A stretch of 12,913 nucleotides of DNA, taken from Clostridiales bacterium. Lineage in GTDB: Bacteria > Bacillota > Clostridia > Oscillospirales > Acutalibacteraceae. The stretch's first letter is position 1. The number at the start of each line of letters is the position of its first letter. Under the pieces are notes generated by a model that was given only the letters and a program-made list of their open reading frames with translations, was not told the DNA's origin and did no database searches. A program made the position numbers and the translations under genes. Below, piece after piece: positions 6,540 through 12,913 of this stretch. Where the stretch lies: NCBI GenBank assembly GCA_012728445.1, contig JAAYFA010000238.1:1-12913 (forward strand), written 5' to 3'.

Positions 6540-7897
6540 ATGGAGGAAAACAGATTCCTTGAGATGGTAGATACCATGCGCGCGAGCGGCAAATATTCCG
6601 CTTTGCGCAAAATTTTGTGTGACATGAACACCGTGGACACCGCGCAGTTGATTGAGGTTTTGGAAGCCGAAGATCTATTGCGTGTGTTTAACATCCTGCC
6701 TGAGGATGTTTCCGCCGGTGTTTTTTCATATTTTGAACCCCATACGCAAGAAAAGCTTGTCGACGTCATGCAAGACAGTGAGCTGGAAGCACTTGTAGAA
6801 AATCTTTTTATTGACGATACCGTGGCGTTTCTTCGCTCGGCACCGGCGGATGTCGTCAAACGCGTACTCGCCCGTATGGAGTCCGACGAGCGCAAGCGGA
6901 TCAATCAACATCTGCAGTATCCCCGTTTTTCTGCCGGTAGTTTAATGACCTGCGAATTTATTGAGCTCGACGACAGCATGACCGTGAGCGAGGCCATGAC
7001 GCTCATCCGCAAAACAGGCAGCAAAAAAGAAACGGTGTATGTTTGCTACTGTGTGGACTATGTCCGCCGGCTCATCGGCGCGGTACCGCTCAGCCGTCTG
7101 CTGCTCAGTGACGATAATGCGTCCATAAGGGACATCATGGACAGCGGCGACAAGCTCAAGTTTGTCGGGACAGATGACGATCAAAAAAAGGTCATCGACC
7201 TCGCACGCAAATACGACCTCTACTGCCTACCCGTTGTGGATACGGACAAAAAGCTCGCCGGCATCATCACCATTGACGACATCATTGACGTTTTGGTGGA
7301 GAAAACACCAAGGACATTGAGAAGATGGCGTCCCTGCGTCCATCTGACGACAAATATATGCAAACCAATTTGTTCAGCCTGTTTAAAAACAGAATCCCCT
7401 GGTTGCTCATTTTAATGATTGCCGCCACTTTTACGGGGCTGATTGTTCAGCAATATGAAAGCTTACTCACCGCATTTTTCGCCTTAATCGTTGCAATCCC
7501 CCTTTTAACCGGCAGCGGCGGCAACGCAGGCCTGCAGTCGTCCGCTACCATCATCAGGGGCTTAACGCTTGGGGAAATTAAAAGCAAAGACTACCTACGC
7601 GTTATGGCAAAAGAAGTCGCGCTCGCGCTGCTGTGTGGTGTTGCGCTTGCCGGAGTCAACTTTGCGCGGATGTTTTTCATCAGCAAAGAAGCGCTGCCGC
7701 TTTGCTTTGCCGTTAGCGTAGCACTCGTGAGTGCGGTGCTGATTGCAAAAATAATCGGTTGCGCCCTCCCCATGCTCGCCAAACGTGCGGGGCTGAAACC
7801 TGCGCTGGTCTCTAACACCATGCTAACCACGCTCATTGATGCGTGCACACTAGCGGTTTATTTTGCCTTGGCGAAAGTAATTTTAACGGTTGCATAA
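6540..7897 (+). CDS. mgtE: magnesium transporter MgtE, interrupted by a frameshift
   Basis: MgtE is a dimeric Mg2+ channel of the inner membrane, gated by cytoplasmic Mg2+-sensing domains. Residues 1 to about 135 form the helical N domain. A pair of CBS motifs follows to about 255 (SAGSLMTCEFIELDD; LYCLPVVDTDKKLAGIITIDD). Then come five membrane helices with the signature PLLTGSGGNAGLQSS and a pore-type Asp in TTLIDACTLAVYF. I choose the ATG at 6540, after AGGAAAGAGG; the open frame to 6477 has no ribosome site. The frame breaks at about 7299-7304: reading continues one base back at 7301 and then matches the family. Adding one G (GAG GAA AAC ACC in place of GAGAAAACACC) restores about 452 residues, the normal length. 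A sequencing error or a real mutation are both possible. I see no slippery site. Confidence 0.9.
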
Positions 7898-7908
7898 TTA
7901 TCATCAGA

Positions 7909-7957
7909 AAGCCCCGAAATCCGACGCATAAAGCGTGAGATTTCGGGGCTTAATTTT
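7909..7957 (+). terminator. rho-independent terminator after mgtE
   Basis: AAGCCCCGAAATC (7909-7921) pairs perfectly over 13 bp with GATTTCGGGGCTT (7939-7951). An inner ACGC/GCGT pair (7924-7927/7933-7936) extends the stem, and TAATTTT follows. It begins 11 bases after the mgtE stop and separates mgtE from glyS. Confidence 0.92.
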
Positions 7958-7967
7958 GTCTTCACGG

Positions 7968-7996
7968 TTGACTTTCCAGCTGAATTCCGTTATGAT
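7968..7996 (+). promoter_or_regulatory. sigma-70-type promoter of glyS
   Basis: TTGACT (7968-7973) and TATGAT (7991-7996) are separated by exactly 17 bases. The start would be near 8003, leaving a leader of only about 30 bases, too short for a T-box. A perfect TATAAT at 8010-8015 has no matching -35. The ribosome site AAGGGAGA (8016-8023) precedes the ATG at 8033. Confidence 0.72.
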
Positions 7997-8032
7997 TATT
8001 AGCAATGATTATAATAAGGGAGATTTTTGATT

Positions 8033-9413
8033 ATGCTCAACAACACCGAAAAAACGATGGATGCCGTCGTCGCCCTTTGTAAGAACAGAGGCTTTGTTTA
8101 TGCAGGCAGTGAAATATACGGTGGCCTTTCCAATACCTGGGATTACGGTCCGCTCGGTGTTGAATTCAAGAATAATGTCAAGCGCGCCTGGTGGCAAAAA
8201 TTTGTACAGGAATGTCCCTACAACGTTGGGCTGGATTCGGCTATTTTGATGAACCCCCAAACGTGGGTGGCCTCCGGTCACGTGGGCGGATTTTCCGATC
8301 CGCTTGTGGACTGCAAGAGTTGCAAAACCCGCCACAGGGCAGACAAACTCATTGAGGACGCAGGCGTCAACCCGGCCGGCTGGAGCTTTGAGGAAATGTC
8401 CAAATACATGACCGACAATAAAATTGCCTGCCCGGATTGCGGCGCAAGCAATTTCACCGATATCCGCAAGTTTAACTTGATGTTCAAAACGTTCCAAGGC
8501 GTGACGGAAGACAGCCAAAGCGAGCTCTTCCTCCGCCCCGAAACGGCACAGGGCATTTTTGTCAACTTTGCAAACATTCAGCGTACCACACGCCGCAAGA
8601 TTCCTTTTGGCGTAGCCCAAATCGGCAAAAGCTTTCGCAACGAAATAACGCCCGGCAACTTCGTTTTCCGCACCCGTGAGTTTGAGCAGATGGAAATGCA
8701 GTTCTTTTGCAAACCCGGTACGGAGCTGGATTGGTTTGACTATTGGAAACATTTCTGCAAAGAATGGCTGCTGTCTCTGGGGCTAAAGGAAGAAAATCTT
8801 CGCCTGCGCGACCATACGGCCAAGGAACTTTCTCACTACTCCAATGCGACCACCGACTTTGAGTTCTTGTTCCCCTTCGGTTGGGGCGAACTTTGGGGTT
8901 GCAAGCCGCGGAAACTATGACTTGACGCAACACCAAAATGCTTCCGGCAAGAGCTTAGAGTATTTTGACCAACAGACCGGCGAAAAGTATCTGCCCTTTG
9001 TGGTGGAACCTTCCCTCGGTGCGGATAGAATGGCGCTGGCCTTCCTGTGCGATGCGTACGACGAGGAAGTTGTCGATGAGGCAAAAGACGACAAAAGAAT
9101 CGTTCTTCGTCTGCACCCCGCACTCGCACCCATCAAAGTCGCTGTGCTCCCGCTTTCCAAAAAACTCGGTGAAGAAGCCACGAAGGTATATACCATGCTT
9201 GCCAAAAAATTCATGGCCGAATACGACGATGCAGGTTCCATTGGCAAACGCTACCGTCGCCAAGATGAAATCGGCACTCCGCTTTGCATCACCTTTGACT
9301 TTGATTCGCTCGAGGATAACAGCGTCACCGTGCGCGACCGCGACACGATGGAACAAGTCAGGCTGCCAATATCGGAGCTCGTCTGCTATATTGAAAAGCA
9401 GCTGGAGTTTTAA
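8033..9413 (+). CDS. glyS: glycyl-tRNA synthetase (dimeric type), interrupted by a frameshift
   Basis: This class II enzyme charges tRNA-Gly with glycine using ATP. Visible landmarks are the GG(L)SNTWDYGPLG opening (30-42), an insert with two Cys pairs (Cys94/97 and Cys133/136) that could bind zinc, LRPETAQGIFVNF (167-179), motif 2 with FRNEITP (201-207) and FRTREFEQMEMQFF, motif 3 in VEPSLGADRMALAFL, and a C-terminal anticodon-binding domain beginning near LAPIKVAVLPL. The ATG at 8033 follows AAGGGAGA; a TTG two codons earlier is less likely. The frame breaks at about 8894-8900 in CTTTGGGGTTGC: upstream reads GELWG and downstream reads VASRGNYDLTQHQ from the +1 frame. Two missing bases, for instance G6 read as G4, would restore about 460 residues, the usual size. 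Loss of an essential enzyme is unlikely unless a second glycyl-tRNA synthetase exists. Confidence 0.93.
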
Positions 9414-9418
9414 TTTAT

Positions 9419-9506
9419 GGCTGAACAATGGTTGAACAATAGGTGAACAATGGCTTAGCAATCGTTCTCCTATCGCTCACCTACTTCTCACCCACCACTC
9501 AACTAT
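9419..9506. repeat. inverted pair of 11-bp-period arrays after glyS
   Basis: Eight 11-bp units run in unbroken register. Four are in one orientation: GGCTGAACAAT, GGTTGAACAAT, AGGTGAACAAT, GGCTTAGCAAT (9419-9462). Four are in the opposite orientation: CGTTCTCCTAT, CGCTCACCTAC, TTCTCACCCAC, CACTCAACTAT (9463-9506). The two halves can fold into a long imperfect stem with many G-U pairs. The array begins 5 bp after the glyS stop and ends 13 bp before the oadA ribosome site. The second half has the consensus of the array at 6-115. Confidence 0.9.
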
Positions 9507-9538
9507 CTTTCGTACATTCAAGGAGGCATATCAAACCT

Positions 9539-10921
9539 ATGAAAATAAACTTTACCGAAACCGTCCTGCGTGACGCCAACCAATCGCTCATCGCCACCAG
9601 AATGCCCTTTTCCGATTTTGAAGGAATCCTTAAAACCATGGACAAAGCGGGCTATTATTCTTTGGAATGCTGGGGCGGCGCAATTTTCGACTCCTGCCTG
9701 CGCTTTTTGAACGAGGACCCCTGGGAGCGTTTGCGTAAAATTAAAAAAGCTTGCCCCAACACAAAACTGCAAATGCTGCTGCGTGGGCAGAATATTTTAG
9801 GCTACAAACATTACCCGGACGACGTCGTCCGCTTGTTCGTCAAAAAGAGCGTAGAAAACGGGATTGACATTATCCGAATTTTCGACGCGCTCAACGATAT
9901 ACGTAATATTGAGGTTGCCGTTGACGAAACGTTGAAAAACGGCGCACACGCTTCGGGCACCATCTGCTTTACCATCAGCCCCATTCATAACCTTGAAAGC
10001 AACGTCAAACTTGCCAAAGATATGGAAACACTGGGTGTAAACTCCATTTGCGTCAAGGATATGGCAGGTATCATGGGGCCGCAAGATGCTTATGATTTGG
10101 TGAAGGCGCTCAAAGAAAATGTCAAAGTTCCGATTGTTGTCCACACGCATTCAACAACGGGGCTTGGGATTCTTGCCCTTCAAAAAGCTGTGGAAGCCGG
10201 CGCGGATGTTATCGACACGGCCATTTCGAGTTTCTCGGGCGGCACGTCACAGCCTCCGACGGAAACCCTTGCGTATGCGTTACGGCAAGAGGCTTACGAG
10301 GTAGATCTTGACGATAAAGTGCTCAAACAAATAAACGATTATTTCAAGCCAATTTTGGCAAAAAGTCTCGAAAGCGGGCTTCTCAATCCGCTGGTCATGG
10401 GGACGGAAACCGACGCACTGGTTTATCAAATCCCGGGCGGTATGCTTTCGAACCTGGTCTCTCAACTAACTGCACAGAATAAGCTGGATAAGTTGGATGA
10501 AGTGCTCGCCGAAACACCAAAGGTCCGTAAGGATTTAGGCTACCCGCCACTGGTTACACCGATGAGTCAAATGGTCGGCGTGCAAGCAGCGGGCAATGTG
10601 CTCTCGGGCCAACGCTACAAGAACATTTCCAGCGAAATCAAGAGCTATGTCCGGGGCGAATACGGCAAGCCGCCGGGTGATATTGATTCGGAGCTGAAAA
10701 AGCTTATTTTAAATGGCGAAGAACCCATCACCGGCCGCTATGCAGACCTACTGAAGCCCGGCCTGCCCGCTGCGAGAGCGTACTTGGGCAAAAGAGCAAA
10801 GTCCGACGAGGATGTTTTGTCTTACATCGCTTTTCCGCCGCAAGCGGAAGCTTTCTTTGACAAACGCGATGAAAAAGAAAAACATACCTACGCTTACACG
10901 ATAGAAAAATTGGACGATTAG
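9539..10921 (+). CDS. oadA: oxaloacetate decarboxylase alpha subunit (carboxyltransferase, no biotin domain)
   Basis: This 460-residue carboxyltransferase of the PycB/5S type moves the carboxyl group of oxaloacetate to biotin, releasing pyruvate. The metal-site residues of the family are present: Asp12 in LRDANQS, Lys173 in SICVKDMAG (carbamylated in relatives), and His202/His204 in VVHTHSTTG. The TIM barrel is followed by the conserved C-terminal carboxylase domain. The Klebsiella-type alpha subunit carries biotin at its own C-terminus. This one ends before any EAMKM motif, and a separate carrier follows two genes later. The ATG at 9539 has AAGGAGG 12 bases upstream, a slightly long spacing. 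The frame is open back to 9443 through repeat DNA, which I exclude. It is followed by the gamma, carrier and beta genes. A pyruvate carboxylase B subunit is the alternative, but the membrane subunits argue against it. Confidence 0.9.
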   Translation: MKINFTETVLRDANQSLIATRMPFSDFEGILKTMDKAGYYSLECWGGAIFDSCLRFLNEDPWERLRKIKKACPNTKLQMLLRGQNILGYKHYPDDVVRLFVKKSVENGIDIIRIFDALNDIRNIEVAVDETLKNGAHASGTICFTISPIHNLESNVKLAKDMETLGVNSICVKDMAGIMGPQDAYDLVKALKENVKVPIVVHTHSTTGLGILALQKAVEAGADVIDTAISSFSGGTSQPPTETLAYALRQEAYEVDLDDKVLKQINDYFKPILAKSLESGLLNPLVMGTETDALVYQIPGGMLSNLVSQLTAQNKLDKLDEVLAETPKVRKDLGYPPLVTPMSQMVGVQAAGNVLSGQRYKNISSEIKSYVRGEYGKPPGDIDSELKKLILNGEEPITGRYADLLKPGLPAARAYLGKRAKSDEDVLSYIAFPPQAEAFFDKRDEKEKHTYAYTIEKLDD

Positions 10922-10953
10922 CAGATAAAAACTAAACCCGGGAGGTACTATTT

Positions 10954-11310
10954 ATGCTCGCAGACAAAGATTTCGGCCTTATTGACGCTTTATTGGTTTC
11001 GGGAGCCGGTTTCACGATCGTCTTTCTTGAACTCGCTTTGCTCGCAGTGCTGGTTTTTCTGCTGTCAAAAACCGTGCGCTTCTTTTTGCGCAAAGCGGAA
11101 GACAAAAAAGCTGCCGCCGGTTCTCATAACCTAAGTGTTGAAGCTGTGCCGCAGATTTCCGCCGCTTTATCCAAAAAATCACACGGACAACTTGAACTGG
11201 TTGAAACGGACGAGCCGACGGCCGCGATAATCATGGCCATCATCAGCAATAAAACGCAAATCCCACTGAACAAGCTTCGTTTTATAAGAATCCGATTGCT
11301 GGAGGAATAG
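10954..11310 (+). CDS. oadG: oxaloacetate decarboxylase gamma-type subunit (OadG)
   Basis: This 118-residue protein has one N-terminal membrane helix (about residues 15-38, GAGFTIVFLELALLAVLVFL) preceded by a short acidic start and followed by a basic stretch (RFFLRKAEDKK). This is the standard layout of the small gamma subunit that anchors and helps assemble the alpha subunit and carrier on the beta subunit. The C-terminal half is cytoplasmic and ends in LNKLRFIRIRLLEE. The ribosome site GGGAGG (10940-10945) is ideally spaced. The stop TAG lies 4 bases before the carrier gene, whose own ribosome site falls inside the end of this gene. Confidence 0.85.
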   Translation: MLADKDFGLIDALLVSGAGFTIVFLELALLAVLVFLLSKTVRFFLRKAEDKKAAAGSHNLSVEAVPQISAALSKKSHGQLELVETDEPTAAIIMAIISNKTQIPLNKLRFIRIRLLEE

Positions 11311-11314
11311 AAAG

Positions 11315-11698
11315 ATGAAATACAAAGTAACGTTAAACGGCAGAACCTACGAGGTTGAGGTAGAAGAAACCGAGGCCGTCATCACCAATGTGGCTCAAGA
11401 AGTCCGGCAGGCGCCGGCAGCAGCCCCTGCTCCACCGCAGGTACAAGTGGCGGCAGTCCCCGCAGCAGCCCAGCCTGAAGCAGAGGGAGAAAAAGTCCTA
11501 GCACCAATGCCGGGCATCATTCTGTCGCTGAATGTTGTAACGGGCCAAGTGGTCAAGGCAGGCGACACCCTGCTTGTGCTCGAAGCGATGAAAATGGAAA
11601 ACGAAATAGTGGCGTCATCCGATGGTACGGTAAAGCAGCTTCTTGTGCAAAAAGGCTCAACTGTTGACACGGATGCCGTACTTGTTAATATTGGATAG
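11315..11698 (+). CDS. biotin carrier protein of the decarboxylase
   Basis: This 127-residue protein carries the biotin that shuttles CO2 between the alpha and beta subunits. Residues 1-30 form a short beta-type segment (MKYKVTLNGRTYEVEVEE). Residues 31-57 are an Ala/Pro-rich flexible linker (QAPAAAPAPPQVQ). Residues 60-127 form the biotinyl domain, with the lysine at position 93 in EAMKMEN as the attachment site and the usual PMPG turn at 64-67. The ribosome site GGAGG (11301-11305) lies in the last codons of oadG. The gene ends 8 bases before oadB, so the operon is tight. A biotin protein ligase must be encoded elsewhere. Confidence 0.92.
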   Translation: MKYKVTLNGRTYEVEVEETEAVITNVAQEVRQAPAAAPAPPQVQVAAVPAAAQPEAEGEKVLAPMPGIILSLNVVTGQVVKAGDTLLVLEAMKMENEIVASSDGTVKQLLVQKGSTVDTDAVLVNIG

Positions 11699-11706
11699 GA
11701 GTTACT

Positions 11707-12855
11707 ATGAGTATAGTCGGTATTTTGCAGGGAATATGGGAAAGTTCGGGTTTGTATGCCCTTACCTACAAAGAGGGCATTATGATTTTGCTCGCTTTCC
11801 TCCTTTTATTTCTTGCTATTGTTAAAAAATTTGAGCCGCTGCTGCTGCTCCCCATCGCATTTGGGATGCTTTTGGCAAACCTGCCCAATGCCGGTTTAAT
11901 GGCCCCCGCTGCCATGGGCGAACCTTGGTATACCGCCGGGCTGTTAAATCTTTTGTATATGGGCGTTAAAAGCAGCATCTTCCCCTGCCTGATTTTCCTT
12001 GGTATCGGTGCGATGACGGACTTTGGCCCCATGTTGGCCAACCCCGTCAGCCTGCTTTTGGGTGCCGCGGCGCAGTTTGGTATTTATATTGCGTTTATTA
12101 TCGCTATCTAGCTGGGGTTCCCCGCGGCGCAAGCCGCCTCTATCGCCATCATCGGTGGTGCAGACGGCCCAACGGCTATTTTCCTCACCGGCAAGTTGGC
12201 GCCGGAGCTTTTAGCACCTATAGCCATAGCCGCTTATTCTTACATGGCGCTCATACCAATGATTCAGCCGCCGATTATGCGTGCGCTAACCACCAAAAAA
12301 GAGCGTTCCGTTAAAATGCAACAACTGCGTGTTGTCAGCAAAGCGGAAAAAATAATATTCCCCGTTGTTGTTTTGGTTTTATGCGCCTTCATTTTGCCCT
12401 CCGTCGCTCCGCTTATCGGTATGCTTATGTTAGGCAACCTGTTTAGAGAAAGCGGCGTGGTCGAGCGCCTAAGTGATACATCACAAAATGCGCTCATCAA
12501 TATTGTCACCATCTTTTTGGGTGTCACCGTCGGCGCCACGGCAAACGGTGCGAGTTTTCTCACCGCAAAAACACTTGCCATTATAGGAATCGGGCTCACC
12601 GCCTTTGCTTTTTCTACGGTCGGCGGACTGCTGGCCGGCAAGTTGTTATATGTCATCACCAAAGGCAAGGTAAACCCGCTTATCGGCGCAGCCGGCGTTT
12701 CCGCCGTGCCCATGGCGGCAAGAGTCGCACAAACCGAAGGTCGGAAAGCCAATCCCGCAAACTTCCTCTTAATGCACGCCATGGGACCGAATGTCGCGGG
12801 CGTTATCGGTTCCGCCGTTGCGGCAGGCTTTTTGCTCTTGATGTTCGGTAAGTAA
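11707..12855 (+). CDS. oadB: oxaloacetate decarboxylase beta subunit (Na+ pump), in-frame TAG
   Basis: This integral membrane subunit decarboxylates carboxybiotin and exports Na+. Across 383 codons the sequence has many hydrophobic helices, the catalytic/ion motif IIGGADGPTAIFL, AYSYMALIPMIQPPIM, ATANGASFL, and the C-terminal NPLIGAAGVSAVPMAAR and NFLLMHAMGPNVAGVIGSA. These match the family in order and spacing. Codon 135 is TAG (12109-12111), between AFIIAI and LGFPAAQAASI. Both sides are in the same frame and both match the family, so a single base change (for example TTG or CAG to TAG) or a base-call error explains it. As written, only a 134-residue fragment lacking the ion site would be made. 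The ATG at 11707 follows AGGAG. An internal restart at 12196 is unlikely to give a working pump. Confidence 0.92.
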
Positions 12856-12877
12856 GAATTTTTTTTGAAACGGTTTT

Positions 12878-12912
12878 GTGTCCTTTCCTGACATAAAAGC
12901 CGGAAAGGACAC
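12878..12912 (+). terminator. hairpin after oadB, probable terminator (cut by window end)
   Basis: GTGTCCTTTCC (12878-12888) pairs over 11 bp with GGAAAGGACAC (12902-12912), with a 13-base loop. It begins 22 bp after the oadB stop. The U-run that would confirm a rho-independent terminator lies beyond the window. A T-run at 12860-12866 precedes the stem, so it could also serve a gene converging from the right. Confidence 0.6.
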
Positions 12913-12913
12913 G

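Noticed and set aside
7296..7310. Programmed -1 frameshift in mgtE
   Set aside because: No X-XXY-YYZ slippery heptamer is present in the right register and no downstream stimulatory structure is evident; MgtE is not known to use recoding.
7997..8032. T-box leader for glyS
   Set aside because: The predicted transcript start leaves only about 30 bases before the start codon, and the upstream hairpin is better explained as the mgtE terminator.
8009..8752. 247-codon open frame on the minus strand within glyS
   Set aside because: It is antisense to strongly conserved synthetase sequence, with no ribosome site or recognisable domain; a shadow of codon bias.
12109..12111. TAG reassigned as a sense codon
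   Set aside because: TAG is the natural end of oadA, oadG, the biotin carrier, terL and the capsid gene, each followed by a ribosome site, spacer or repeat DNA.

Overview
The window looks like chromosomal DNA of an anaerobic Firmicute, most likely a mid-GC member of the Clostridia (Oscillospirales-like). The basis is strong GGAGG-type ribosome binding sites before most genes, a dimeric-type glycyl-tRNA synthetase, a Na+-pumping decarboxylase operon of the split-subunit kind, and a PBSX-type phage terminase. The lineage is an inference from gene style; no 16S or tRNA gene is present.

Positions 149-5984, all on the minus strand, form a phage head module in the usual packaging-to-capsid order: small terminase, large terminase, portal, prohead protease fused to a scaffold, a small decoration-like protein, and the major capsid protein. 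Two pairs overlap by ATGA (terS/terL and portal/protease). The other junctions hold 155-262 bp spacers with palindromes, TGTAGGG-type elements and short-period repeats, which is unusual for a compact phage. The reading frames are intact. No integrase, lysis, tail or regulatory gene is visible, so this is part of a prophage or a domesticated head module. About 6000-6280 is the AT-rich boundary to host DNA.

Positions 6280-12913, plus strand, are host genes: mgtE (Mg2+ channel) with a good sigma-70-like promoter and a long leader; a strong terminator; glyS with its own promoter; then an oxaloacetate decarboxylase operon of carboxyltransferase alpha subunit, gamma subunit, separate biotin carrier and beta subunit, ending in a hairpin at the window edge. 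The decarboxylase proteins should act together: the alpha subunit moves the carboxyl group from oxaloacetate to biotin on the carrier, and the membrane beta subunit decarboxylates carboxybiotin while exporting Na+.

Two things stand out. First, three conserved host genes are interrupted (mgtE by about one missing base, glyS by about two missing bases in a G run, oadB by an in-frame TAG), while every phage gene is open. Sequencing or assembly error is the simplest explanation, but it needs checking. Second, an 11-bp-period degenerate repeat (consensus near CGCTCACCTAT on the plus strand at the left end) lies directly after the stop codons of the capsid gene, the decoration gene and glyS. A related 7-bp-period array overlaps the stop of terL. 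All have the same sense orientation relative to the upstream gene, and at glyS the array is followed by an inverted copy in exact 11-bp register. I regard this gene-end repeat family as the most interesting signal in the window.
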